Origin: Sipunculus nudus
Lineage: Eukaryota; Annelida; Sipuncula; Golfingiida; Sipunculidae
Assembly (NCBI GenBank): GCA_026874595.1
Contig: CM049317.1
Span: 24,890,401-24,954,400, forward strand
Direction: 5' to 3'
DNA: 64,000 nucleotides
Below the pieces are notes generated by a model. The model saw only the letters and a program-made list of their open reading frames with translations, had not been told where the DNA came from and searched no databases. The position numbers and the translations under genes were made by a program. Of the stretch, positions 47,470-59,480 are shown in pieces (position 1 is the stretch's first letter; each line of letters begins with the position of its first letter).

Positions 47470-47571
47470 CATCAACTCAGCCTGTGCAGGAAAGTCGGAG
47501 AAGGATATACACAGAAGTAAATGCACAATGGACATAAAAACATCTGACAGGCCTGAACCTGAATGTAAAGG
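47470..47571 (+). CDS. 102-bp phase 1-1 exon of the amplified-exon gene
   Basis: The acceptor TTCCTTTTATAG and donor AAAG|GTAATG bound exactly 102 open bases in phase 1-1, adding 34 residues. Joined to the previous exon the split codon is G+CC (Ala); joined to the next it is G+AA (Glu). Residues include three Cys (INSACAGKSEKD, RSKCTMDIK and PEPECK) and are strongly hydrophilic. It has the same length and phases as the exons in the array downstream, with only weak residue similarity to them (Ser-4, Ser-10, Lys-18, Glu-30 and Glu-32 shared), so it may be an older diverged member. Confidence 0.6.
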
Positions 47572-47613
47572 TAATGATATAATATTGCAAGCACCTTAAC
47601 TACATACATCATG

Positions 47614-47890
47614 TAAGATAAGATTTGATAAGATAAGATAAGATATACTTTATTAATCCTAGGCTGGGAAATTATATGGTGTCCGCTGAAATAAAAAAAA
47701 GAAAATATTTATTACTATAATAAGCCTAACTAAAATATACCAGAATTCATGGTAAAGCACTATAATACAGTACAAAGCAAGACTTGATACGAGTATGACA
47801 TTTATTACTTTTATAATATACGTAAATAAATAAAAATTCCTATCATGCACGGACGAACACATAAACACAACAAATAAAAACAGACGGAAT
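47614..47890 (-). mobile_element. 3' end of a LINE-like retroelement with (TTATC)n tail
   Basis: On the minus strand a stretch ends with TTTCCCAGCCTAGGATTAAT, then AAAGTATATC and repeated CTTAT/TTATC units. A 3' end of the form ..GGATTAATAAAGTATATCTT followed by a short microsatellite is characteristic of CR1/L2-type non-LTR elements, which lack long poly(A). Only the tail is recognisable; the 69-codon minus-strand frame beside it has no RT motif. It lies in an intron between exon 47470 and the array. Confidence 0.5.
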
Positions 47891-48570
47891 GCTGCATATC
47901 TTACTACAGCAAAAAGGTAAAAGAAAATAAGTCCAATTTAAATAAAAGTATTCCTTAAACAAATTGACCATACTCTGTCCAATTAATCAAAACATGAATA
48001 GCAAATGCTTGAAATTATAATTTTTAATTGGCAAAACCATTAATAAAAGATATTTGTGTTAGGAAACGGAGAATTTAGCGGAGGCATTGTCCAACCAAAC
48101 AAAAAGTTACACCTCGCCAAACCACCCTCATGTCTAAAGGGCTTAATAAAAACATAACCATGTAAGCAATGTAACCATCCTTTAAAAATAATAACTCTGA
48201 ACTAATAGGAACGCCAAGACTCTTCAAAACGAAACAAACCATCTATATATTGGAATATTAAACAATAATCCCGATATAACTCGTGTAAATTTAACCAATG
48301 AATTAATTTATGCTGATACCATCCATTCCAAAGGAAACCCATTTTTTCCGACAGCAATAATAGCACAATCTACATTTTCAATCTCATATATCTCCCTACC
48401 GATTTGGCTACTTTATAAAGTCAGTAATGCATGTAAAACGGAGTAAGTTTAAAAGAAAATTGAATTTGACTTAAAGTTTAGACCCCACATTTAATTTAAA
48501 TTTCATAATGATACTTGAGTGTAAATGAACAACACCATTTTCGATGACACATGTTACTCTTTTGTCCCAG

Positions 48571-48672
48571 AAGCCAGCTCCAACGGTCCCGCAAGGTCTA
48601 GTCTTGTTGTTGAACATCCAAAATTCGAACAGCACAACTTAGTGCAACCTAAATCTGAAGTTGAAAGGTCTG
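48571..48672 (+). CDS. Exon a, unit 1 (102 bp, 34 residues, phase 1-1)
   Basis: Acceptor CTCTTTTGTCCCAG, donor TCTG|GTAAGG. The frame is set by the split Glu codon (G+AA). The residues start EASSNGPARSSLVVE and end QPKSEVERS. The peptide is polar, with acidic and basic residues and no Cys, so a flexible or disordered segment is likely. It is homologous to exon b: by hand count about 71 of 102 bases and 17 of 34 residues agree, with the ending SEVERS identical. Confidence 0.72.
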
Positions 48673-49046
48673 GTAAGGATCTTTTCCTCCTTTGCTCAGT
48701 CAGCACAAATATATGTCCTTAATACACTTACCAAAGGAAATAAAATTTTGGTCTTAGTTGTTAATCACACGATAATTGAAAATCTTAATTTTGAAATAAA
48801 TCGATATAATATGTCCAGCTGCATCTTATTCAAAGCAAAACATGTTCTGATCTTACTTTCGGTAGCTTAACATATAAGCAAAATATGTTCCATAAATGTC
48901 TGTGTCATCAAAAGAAATAAGGTGAAAACGAAAAGTTAATTTGGCCAAAGTTTATTCCTGAATTTATTTTAAATTTCATAGTTAGTGGTTGAGTACAAAA
49001 ATATGATACTATTTTCAATGACACAAGTGTGTCTCTTGTGTACCAG

Positions 49047-49148
49047 AAGCCATCATGACCGGTTCAGCAGGGTCAAGTCCGGTTTTGGACAACGCCGAAT
49101 CTGGACATCACCACTTGGTACCTCCTGACTCTGAAGTGGAAAGGTCTG
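49047..49148 (+). CDS. Exon b, unit 1 (102 bp, 34 residues, phase 1-1)
   Basis: Acceptor TCTCTTGTGTACCAG, donor TCTG|GTAAGC. Residues start EAIMTGSAGSSPVLDN, contain a His-His-His run, and end PPDSEVERS. The intron sequence before it resembles that before exon a (TTTAAATTTCATA, then CNATGACACA), showing that exon and flanking intron were duplicated together, 476 bases apart. Confidence 0.72.
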
Positions 49149-50275
49149 GTAAGCATCTTTTTCCTACTTTATTCACAATTATACGTATCCTTCTCTTAAA
49201 ATGTTTACAGAAGGATATTCGATTTTAATTTTAATTTGGAAATCACAAGATAACTAGACACCTAAATTTGAATTTAATCCATATAATTAGTAATATGTTC
49301 TGGTGCATCTTATTCCAAACATAAATATAGTCTAGACCTATGTTTAGTACCCTAACATTTTATCGAAATACCATATTAATCGCCTTAATGTTTGATTGGC
49401 TTCAGTTAAACAGTCATAAATTGTCATGAAACATCGTAGAATGTTAAATTAGCCGACAATAGATTTTGAAAAAATGGGTATATGGATTAGGGTTTATTTA
49501 ACGCTTATTACGTATGAACCAATAACCTGGGTCTGGTGCTAATAAATATAAAGGAAGGCAGACACTTTCAGACCTCTGACTTTTAACATACAAACCAAAA
49601 CTCCAGATACATTTACGTGAAATATAGTTAAAGTGTTACAAAAGATTATATGGAAATATGCACTTAACTGAATAGTGCTGACGTCCCAGGGTGGGTGAAA
49701 TAAATTTACATTAGACATACAATCATACAATACAAGATGAGAGGGGACTACACCCAAAGCTAAACTGATTATTATATAAATATACCAAAACTCTTGAGGC
49801 TGACTCTTACAACGAATTCAAATCTGGACCAAACAAGGAGTTCAGCCCTTAATAACGGCTCTATTTAGGCGTCGAAAGAAAAGAATACTTGGGTGGACGT
49901 ATCCGCCGGTCAGGGAAACTGAAGAATACTGAGGAACAAGGTTTTACTAGAGCGGGATGTTTTCTCCTCTCAGTCAATAATTGGCACTACACAAGCATGA
50001 TAAGCAATGCCTCCGGAGTAGAGCACAGGGCAAAAAGAGAGTTCGAATCTCAGGCAAGGCAGTGAGATATTTAACGGTCAGCCCCTACACAGATTGCGCC
50101 CTCTGCAGGCTTAGTGATGTGCCTGTGCCCAGCAGTCGTGTCTCATTTTCAAACGAGTGCTCTTTCAGGGGTCCCTAGGTGTTAAAACAAAAAAAAAGTG
50201 ATGATACACACCGAGGACCAGCAAAAGCTATACACCAAGATACCATTTCTTGTAAAGTAGACGTAGAAGATGTAA

Positions 50276-51598
50276 GTGTAGATTCAGAAAATATCCTGGG
50301 CGTAAAATTTCGAGGTTTTAATATTAAACGCATATCGTGGGGTATTTGAATTCGTGGACAGACAATAAAAAAAATTAAGGAAATCGTGGTTAACTAATAT
50401 CTTTATATGCGCTGGGAAGACGAGAAAATTTACAGCGGTAACTAACCTGTTGCTCGACGGAGATGCTTATTACACGGTGCGCCTGTACCGTGGCTAATCG
50501 GATCAGTGTTTAGCAAACGAACATCGCCTGGCTCGAGGACAACAAAGGAATAAATCAGCCTTGAAGGTGACGGACGATACATCGGCTGTTAGTTATAAAA
50601 AAACAAGCACACCACGTTCACACAAAGCGTAAACACTCACTTTATCGGAGAAAAAATGAAACGGGACTGACTACAAGAGGTATTTAACCTTTTTTTATTC
50701 ATCATGGCGGTAGTTGCATGTGGTGCCTGTAAAGCCCAGACGGGGCCGTGTGACAAGCAGTTCGATATGCATTCAATGTGTCAACCATTTGGAGAAGTCG
50801 GCTAAATGGGTCGGCTAGCAAATGACAGGAACTTATCCCATCTGAAAATAAGTGGGGCATAATGTGCATACTAGTATTCTGTGACGCTTTCTTACGTAAA
50901 CATTTATGTACAAGTTAACAATCGTCAATATTCGGACATACTGCTTTTCTTACTGATGGCTCACTTTTAGGCACACAACTGTAGTCAACAATATTCGGGA
51001 TAAGTGTTCTATATTGCATTCGCCTCATACGGTAATGCAAATAAATTAAAATTGCCTTGGCTTTTAAGCCAATGAAATGTCGTACTTGATAACCGTGGTT
51101 ACAAACATTGAAACATGCATACCTTTCTTGTCATGTCTGAACTATCGCTTTTCACGATACAAATGTGGCATTGTTCTTGAACATTTCACCCGACTTATTG
51201 AAAAATGGAAATGTGGGGATGTTTTCAGTTTAAAGTAAAGTATGAAAATGTTTTATTGTAAACGTTTCAGGGGCTGTGTGTATGCGATATTAAGGAAAAT
51301 GGAATGGGCAACATGATATTTTTAAATCATATTTTTATAGTAATTCACGGGAACAATCATTCAGCACATTTATTATTTTTGTATCATTTACAAAATATTA
51401 AATTGTAATAAACAATTTTTGCACCTTTATTGAAAACTTAGCCACTGATCATAATAATAAATGAAATCACCCACCAGCTGCCGTCAAGATATTCTCTGAC
51501 CGTATGATTTTTTGATCGATGGATTCATGAAGTATTGGATAACCTTGATCCACGAAAATCACGAAAACAAAATCCCACTTATTATTTCTGAACCTACA
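50276..51598. mobile_element. TA-type transposon copy inside array unit 1
   Basis: Reverse-orientation relative of 18709-20025: its start TGTAGATTCAGAAAATAT, then GGGCGTAAAATTTCGAGG, and its end CCCACTTATTATTTCTGAA match the ends of that element read on the other strand, as do internal stretches (ATATGCGTTT, GGTGCGCCTGTACCG, AACATTTCACCCGA). It is present at the same place in all units, so it entered the intron before the array expanded. Confidence 0.75.
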
Positions 51599-51987
51599 TT
51601 ATTAAAACTATACCATCAGCGTATATTACAATACTAACATTTCTTCAATTTACATCTATTTCTCTATGAATTCTGGTGATACTTTCTGCTTAATCATTAA
51701 TAAAAATCAAAAGCAGTGTTAGTGTAAGGGAATGCCCCTATCAAACCATTCTGTGTTAAAATTAGTAATCTTTAAACAAGCTAATGTATGCTTGTATAAC
51801 GCTTTAATAGCAAGATTTGTCATCGATTCCATATGGAACAAGAAAAGCACTCAGAGCGCAAACCTCCGCCAAAGCAGCTCATTATCCCCCATATGTAACT
51901 GTCAGAAAAGCAGCATTTTTTCCTTTAAAATATTTCTCTATCAAGAATGTTATCCGTATCACAATTTAATCAATTTTTCTTTCATAG

Positions 51988-52034
51988 TCGAGCTATCCTC
52001 AAGTTTTCATCAAAATCCTTCAATAAGTGTTTGA
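51988..52034 (+). CDS. Possible alternative terminal exon, unit 1
   Basis: A good acceptor (AATTTTTCTTTCATAG) is followed in phase 1 by 15 codons (VELSSSFHQNPSISV) and a stop. It could end the protein if the last exon b were spliced to it. No clear poly(A) signal could be tied to it, and the same sequence occurs in every unit. Confidence 0.2.
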
Positions 52035-53737
52035 CTAATGTTGCTAACAGCCAGCCAAACATAACCCCTGCAGTTTAGCGGAGGTAAAAAACAGATGAAG
52101 TCGAATATATTTGCAAAGCTAAGATTTCTTATGTAGGGAATGCGGGATGCAAAAAGCGTATAAAATAGGTACACGTATTGAGAAATAGAAAAGGTGAGAT
52201 TCCTCGTGCGCGGATCCGGCAAGCGGAATTCGCATCCGGCAAAAACAATCACTTCATGTAGCGATTTTTTAAGTTTCCGGATGGTATCCAGGGGCAAAAC
52301 ATAGAACAAATGCATGCCGCCGTACGCGTGCATGTTCATAATAAATCTCTTAACACGCATTCCGCATTTCGTACATAAGGAATGTTACACGTTACTACTG
52401 AAGAAACAGACTTAATGAGCCCCCGAGGCCAAGTCGAAGCTGTGAGAAGCTGAACGAAACAGTGTTTTGTATTACTTTTGAACATTACGTTTTGTTACGT
52501 GTAACTAAACTTTCATCCGGGTTCCACACGCAACTAACTCAACTGAAGAAAGACTCTATAAATGATAATATTTATAATTGATAAATCAGTATATACAATA
52601 TATACAAGAATACAACATGTTTTGGTTCACATAAAGGTCTGTCCAAGTCACCCATATTAATATTAACAGAATACATATAGCTCAAAGTAAAGTGAAGTAG
52701 GTGTCTCCAAATTCAATAAATCACATAATGCGAGTGCGAGGACGAGTGCCGGTACGCCCCTGGGGCCGATTAGGAGCCGTCCATGTTAAAAAGTCTACCC
52801 TCAACCGAAAAAAAGTTCAAATGTCCAAAACCAGGACGGGCAAGCGGTACGACAGTTCACATAATAATTTCAGCCCATACGGGATCGGGAATGTGATACT
52901 TTTATAACTGTACGCGAGATGACGTCGTACAGTTCACAAAAGAAACAGGTTCCAGTTAATGTAAAGGGTCCACTGCTTGTCTGTCGTCTTCGGTGGTGTT
53001 ATGCTTCAACGCTCTCCGTTAGATTGTCCCCCTGTGTTCTCTGGTGTCCTCACGACCGGGAACCTGTAGGGCCCCCGCCGTCATCAAAGTCACTACGGAA
53101 CCACGTAACACCTCCCTAAAGTAGAAAATTTTATGACATCAATATGAGTAAAATTTTGTAACCTTTCAACACGTGAGCCTCTAAATGACTCAGTTAATTA
53201 CATAAGGAATAATTCAACAGATCAATGGAATAATAATTAAATATGATCAATCATGTTTATTCAGTAAAAGTTACACCTCGCCAAACCACCCTGATGTCTA
53301 AAGGGCTTAATAAAAACATAACCATGTAAGCAATGTAACCATCCTTTAAAAATAATAACTCTAAACTAATAGGAACGCCAAGACTCTTCAAAACGAAACA
53401 AACCATCTATATATTGGAATATTAAACAATATTCCCGATATAACTCATGTGTAAATTTAACCAATGAATTAATTTATGCTGAAACCATCCATTCCAAAGG
53501 AAACCCATTTTTTCCGACAGCAATAATAGCACAATCTACATTTTCAATTTCATAGATCTCCCTACCGATTTGGCTACTTTACAAAAGTCAGTAATGCATG
53601 TCAAACGGAATAAGTTTAAAAGAAAATTGAATTCGACTAAAAGTTTAGTCCCCACATTTAATTTAAATTTCATAATGATAGTTGAGTGTAAATGAACAAT
53701 ATCATTTTCTATGACACATGTTACTCTTTTGTCCCAG

Positions 53738-53839
53738 AAGCCAGCTCCAACGGTCCCGCAAGGTCTAGTCTTGTTGTTGAACATCCAAAATTCGAACAGC
53801 ACAACTTAGTGCAACCTAAATCTGAAGTTGAAAGGTCTG
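53738..53839 (+). CDS. Exon a, unit 2 (102 bp, phase 1-1)
   Basis: Identical in sequence to exon a of unit 1, with the same splice sites (GTCCCAG acceptor, TCTG|GTAAGG donor). Confidence 0.72.
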
Positions 53840-54213
53840 GTAAGGATCTTTTCCTTCTTTGCTCAGTCAGCACAAATATATGTCCTTAATACACTTACCA
53901 AAGGAAATAAAATGTTGGTCTTAGTTTGTTAATCACACGATAATTGAAAATCTTAATTTTGAACTTAATCGATATAATATGTCCAGCTGCATCTTATTCA
54001 AAGCAAAACATGTTCTGGTCTTACTTTCGGTAGCTTAACATATAAGCAAAATATGTTCCATAAATGTCTGTGTCATCAAAAGAAATAAGGTGAAAACGAA
54101 AAGTAAATTTGGCCAAAGTTTATTCCTGAATTTATTTTAAATTTCATAGTTAAAGTTGAGTACAAAAATATGATACTATTTTCAATGACACAAGTGTTGC
54201 TCTTGTGTACCAG

Positions 54214-54315
54214 AAGCCATCATGACCGGTTCAGCAGGGTCAAGTCCGGTTTTGGACAACGCCGAATCTGGACATCACCACTTGGTACCTCCTGACTCTG
54301 AAGTGGAAAGGTCTG
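54214..54315 (+). CDS. Exon b, unit 2 (102 bp, phase 1-1)
   Basis: Identical in sequence to exon b of unit 1. The acceptor region reads TGCTCTTGTGTACCAG, slightly different from unit 1. Confidence 0.72.
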
Positions 54316-55441
54316 GTAAGCATCTTTTTCCTACTTTATTCACAATTACACGTATCCTTCTCTTAAAATGTTTACAGAAGGATATTCGATTTTAATTTTA
54401 ATTTAAAAATCACAAGATAACTAGACACCTAAGTTTGAATTTAATCCATATAATTAGTAATATGTTCTGGTGCATCTTATTCCAAACATAAATATAGTCT
54501 AGACCTATGTTAAGTACCCTAACATTTTATCGAAATACCATATTAATCGCCTTAATGTTTGATTGGCTTCAGTTAAACAGTCATAAATTGTCATGAAACA
54601 TCGTAGAATGTTAAATTAGCCGACAATAGATTTTGAAAAAATGGGTATATGGATTAGGGTTTATTTAACGCTTATTACGTATGAACCAATAACCTGGGTC
54701 TGGTGCTAATAAATATAAAGGAAGGCAGACACTTTCAGACCTCTGACTTTAAACATACAAACCAAAACTCCAGATACATTTACGTGAAATATAGTTAAAG
54801 TGTTACAAAAGATTATATGGAAATATGCACTTAACTGAATAGTGCTGACGTCCCAGGGTGGGTAAAATAAATTTACATTAGACATACAATCATACAATAC
54901 AAGATGACAGGGGACTACACCCTAAGCTAAACTGATTATTATATAAATATACCAAAACTCTTGAGGCTGACTCTTACAACGAATTCAAATCTGGACCAAA
55001 CAAGGAGTTCAGCCCTTAATAACGGCTCTATTTAGGCGTCGAAAGAAAAGAATACTTGGGTGGACGTATCCGCCGGTCAGGGAAACTGAAGAATACTGAG
55101 GAACAAGGTTTTACTAGAACGGGATGTTTTCTCCTCTCAGTCAATAATTGGCACTACACAAGCATGATAAGCAATGCCTCCGGAGTAGAGCACAGGGCAA
55201 AAAGAGAGTTCGAATCTCAGGCAAGGCAGTGAGATATTTAACGGTCAGCCCCTACACAGATTGCGCCCTCTGCAGGCTTAGTGATGTGCCTGTGCCCAGC
55301 AGTCGTGTCTCATTTTCAAACGAGTGCTCTTTCAGGGGTCCCTAGGTGTTAAAACAAAAAAAAGTGATGATACACACCGAGGACCAGCAAAAAGTATACA
55401 CTAAGGTACCATTTCTTGTAAAGTAGACGTAGAAGATGTAA

Positions 55442-56763
55442 GTGTAGATTCAGAAAATATCCTGGGCGTAAAATTTCGAGGTTTTTATATTAAACGCATA
55501 TCGTGGGGTATTTGAATTCGTGGACAGACAATAAAAAAAATTAAGGAAATCGTGGTTAACTAATATCTTTATATGCGCTGGGAAGACGAGAAAATTTACA
55601 GCGGTAACTAACCTGTTGCTCGGCGGAGATGCTTATTACACGGTGCGCCTGTACCATGGCTAATCGGATCAGTGTTTAGCAAACAAACATCGCCTGGCTC
55701 GAGGACAACAAAGGAATAAATCAGCCTTGAAGGTGACGGACGATACATCGGCTGTTAGTTATAAAAAACAAGCACATCACGTTCACACAAAGCGTAAACC
55801 CTCATTTTATCGGGGGAAAAATGAAACGGGACTGACTACAAGAGGTATTTAACCTTTTTTTATTCATCATGGCGGTAGTTGCATGTGGTGCCTGTAAAGC
55901 CCAGACGGGGCCGTGTGACAAGCAGTTCGATAGGCATTCAATGTGTCAACCATTTGGAGAAGTCGGCTAAATGGGTCGGCTAGCAAAAGACAGGAACTTT
56001 TCCCATCTGAAAATAAGTGGGGCATAATGTGCATACTAGTATTCTGTGACGCTTTCTTACGTAAAGATTTATGTACAAGTTAACAATCGTCAATATTCGG
56101 ACATACTGCTTTTCTTACTGATGGCTCACTTTTAGGCACACAACTGTAGTCAACAATATTCGGGATAAGTGTTCTATATTGCATTCGCCTCATACGGTAA
56201 TGCAAATAAATAAAAATTGCCTTGGCTTTTAAGCCAATGAAAAGTCGTACTTGATAACCGTGGTTACAAACATTTGAACATGCATACCTTTCTTGTCATG
56301 TCTGAACTATCGCTTTTCACGATACAAATGTGGCATTGTTCTTGAACATTTCACCCGACTTATTGAAAAATGGAAATGTGGGGATGTTTTCAGTTTAAAG
56401 TAAAGTATGAAAATGTTTTATTGTAAACGTTTCAGGGGCTGTGTGTATGCGATATTAAGGAAAATGGAATGGGCAACATAATATTTTTAAATCATATTTT
56501 TATAGTAATTCACGGGAACAATCATTCAGCACATTTATTATTTTTGTATCATTTACAAAATATAAAATTGTAATAAACAATTTTTGTACCTTTATTGAAA
56601 ACTTAGCCACTGATCATAATAATAAATGAAATCACCCACCAGCTGCCGTCAAGATATTCTCTGACCGTATGATTTTTTGATCGATGGATTCATGAAGTAT
56701 TGGATAACCTTGATCCACGAAAATCACGAAAACAAAATCCCACTTATTATTTCTGAACCTACA
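55442..56763. mobile_element. TA-type transposon copy inside array unit 2
   Basis: Same element and position as at 50276; duplicated with the unit. Confidence 0.75.
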
Positions 56764-57152
56764 TTATTAAAACTATACCATCAGCGTATATAACAATACT
56801 AACATTTCTTCAATTTACATCTATTTCTCTATGAATTCTGGTGATACTTTCTGCTTAATCATTAATAAAAATCAAAAGCAGCCTTAGTGTAAGGGAATGC
56901 CCCTATCAAACCAATCTGTGTTAAAATTAGTAATCTTTAAACAAGCTAATGTATGCTTGTATAACGCTTTAATAGCAAAATTTGTCATCGATTCCATATG
57001 GAACAAGAAAAGCACTCAGAGCGCAAACCTCCGCCAAAGCAGCTCATTATCCCCCATATGTAACTGTCAGAAAAGCAGCATTTTTTCCTTTAAAATATTT
57101 CTCTATCAAGAATGTTATCCGTATCACAATTTAATCAATTTTTCTTTCATAG

Positions 57153-57199
57153 CCGAGCTATCCTCAAGATTTCATCAAAATCCTTCAATAAGTGTTTGA
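57153..57199 (+). CDS. Possible alternative terminal exon, unit 2
   Basis: Same as 51988, but the first residue becomes Ala and one Ser becomes Arg (AELSSRFHQNPSISV). Confidence 0.2.
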
Positions 57200-58902
57200 C
57201 TAATGTTGCTAACAGCCAGCCAAACATAACCCCTGCAGTTTAGCGGAGGTAAAAAACAGATGAAGTCGAATATATTTGCAAAGCTAAGATTTCTTATGTA
57301 GGGAATGCGGGATGCGAAAAGCGTATAAAATAGGTACACGTATTGAGAAATAGAGAAGGTGAGATTCCTCGTGCGCGGATCCGGCAAGCGGAATTCGCAT
57401 CCGGCAAAAACAATCACTTCATGTAGCGATTTTTTAAGTTTCCGGATGGTATCCAGGGGCAAAACATAGAACAAATGCATGCCGCCGTACGCGTGCATGT
57501 TCATAATAAATCTCTTAACACGCATTCCGCATTTCGTACATAAGGAATGTTACACGTTACTACTGAAGAAACAGACTTAATGAGCCCCCGAGGCCAAGTC
57601 GAAGCTGTGAGAAGCTGAACGAAACAGTGTTTTGTATTACTTTTGAACATTACGTTTTGTTACGTGTAACTAAACTTTCATCCGGGTTCCACACGCAACT
57701 AACTCAACTGAAGAAAGACTCTATAAATGATAATATTTATAATTGATAAATCAGTATATACAATATATACAAGAATACAACATGTTTTGGTTCACATAAA
57801 GGTCTGTCCAAGTCACCCATATTAATATTAACAGAATACATATAGCTCAAAGTAAAGTGAAGTAGGTGTCTCCAAATTCAATAAATCACATAATGCGAGT
57901 GCGAGGACGAGTGCCGGTACGCCCCTGGGGCCGATTAGGAGCCGTCCATGTTAAAAAGTCTACCCTCAACCGAAAAAAAGTTCAAATGTCCAAAACCAGG
58001 ACGGGCAAGCGGTACGACAGTTCACATAATAATTTCAGCCCATACGGGATCGGGAATGTGATACTTTTATAACTGTACGCGAGATGACGTCGTACAGTTC
58101 ACAAAAGAAACAGGTTCCAGTTAATGTAAAGGGTCCACTGCTTGTCTGTCGTCTTCGGTGGTGTTATGCTTCAACGCTCTCCGTTAGATTGTCCCCCTGT
58201 GTTCTCTGGTGTCCTCACGACCGGGAACCTGTAGGGCCCCCGCCGTCATCAAAGTCACTACGGAACCACGTAACACCTCCCTAAAGTAGAAAATTTTATG
58301 ACATCAATATGAGTAAAATTTTGTAACCTTTCAACACGTGAGCCTCTAAATGACTCAGTTAATTACATAAGGAATAATTCAACAGATCAATGGAATAATA
58401 ATTAAATATGATCAATCATGTTTATTCAGTAAAAGTTACACCTCGCCAAACCACCCTGATGTCTAAAGGGCTTAATAAAAACATAACCATGTAAGCAATG
58501 TAACCATCCTTTAAAAATAATAACTCTAAACTAATAGGAACGCCAAGACTCTTCAAAACGAAACAAACCATCTATATATTGGAATATTAAACAATATTCC
58601 CGATATAACTCATGTGTAAATTTAACCAATGAATTAATTTATGCTGAAACCATCCATTCCAAAGGAAACCCATTTTTTCCGACAGCAATAATAGCACAAT
58701 CTACATTTTCAATTTCATAGATCTCCCTACCGATTTGGCTACTTTACAAAAGTCAGTAATGCATGTCAAACGGAATAAGTTTAAAAGAAAATTGAATTCG
58801 ACTAAAAGTTTAGTCCCCACATTTAATTTAAATTTCATAATGATAGTTGAGTGTAAATGAACAATATCATTTTCTATGACACATGTTACTCTTTTGTCCC
58901 AG

Positions 58903-59004
58903 AAGCCAGCTCCAACGGTGCCGCAAGGTCTAGTCTTGTTGTTGAACATCCGAAATTCGAACAGCACAACTTAGTGCAACCTAAATCTGAAGTTGAAAGG
59001 TCTG
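58903..59004 (+). CDS. Exon a, unit 3 (102 bp, phase 1-1)
   Basis: Differs from the unit 1 and 2 exons by two substitutions: one changes Pro to Ala at residue 7, the other is silent (CCA to CCG in the His-Pro-Lys triplet). Splice sites and frame are intact. Confidence 0.72.
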
Positions 59005-59378
59005 GTAAGGATCTTTCCCTTCTTTGCTCAGTCAGCACAAATATATGTCCTTAATACACTTACCAAAGGAAATAAAATGTTGGTCTTAGTTTGTTAATCA
59101 CACGATAATTGAAAATCTTAATTTTGAACTTAATCGATATAATATGTCCAGCTGCATCTTATTCAAAGCAAAACATGTTCTGGTCTTACTTTCGGTAGCT
59201 TAACATATAAGCAAAATATGTTCCATAAATGTCTGTGTCATCAAAAGAAATAAGGTGAAAACGAAAAGTAAATTTGGCCAAAGTTTATTCCTGAATTTAT
59301 TTTAAATTTCATAGTTAAAGTTGAGTACAAAAATATGATACTATTTTCAATGACACAAGTGTTGCTCTTGTGTACCAG

Positions 59379-59480
59379 AAGCCATCATGACCGGTTCAGC
59401 AGGGTCAAGTCCGGTTTTGGACAACGCCGAATCTGGACATCACCACTTGGTACCTCCTGACTCTGAAGTGGAAAGGTCTG
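59379..59480 (+). CDS. Exon b, unit 3 (102 bp, phase 1-1)
   Basis: Identical to exon b of units 1 and 2. The next exon in phase would be exon a of unit 4, which should begin just beyond the window end (near 64070 by unit spacing). Confidence 0.72.

Larger units (their letters stand above)
48102..53265 (+). repeat. Exon-array unit 1 (about 5164 bp)
   Basis: The unit begins at AAAAGTTACACCTCGCC, which recurs at 53266, 58431 and 63598. Within it lie exon a (48571), exon b (49047), a copy of the TA-type transposon in reverse orientation (about 50276-51598), and frames of no clear value. It is the most diverged of the three units, with a Y/D-type difference before exon a and different bases before exon b, as expected for the edge copy of an array. 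Confidence 0.95.
53266..58430 (+). repeat. Exon-array unit 2 (5165 bp)
   Basis: Near-identical to unit 3 and very similar to unit 1 over the whole length. Small indels (for example the A run after CCTAGGTGTTAAAAC) and scattered substitutions distinguish it from the neighbours, which argues against a plain assembly duplicate. Confidence 0.95.

Noticed and set aside
50010-50060. Possible tRNA-like or SINE remnant (GTAGAGCACAGGG, then GAGTTCGAATCTC) in array unit 1 and its copies
   Set aside because: The B-box-like word is good, but the spacing to the A-box-like word is too short and no stems form. I do not call it a tRNA or SINE.
49981-50178. 65-codon plus-strand frame identical in all three array units
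   Set aside because: Identity reflects recent duplication of the DNA. There are no splice context, domain or changes to test, and it overlaps the tRNA-like word.
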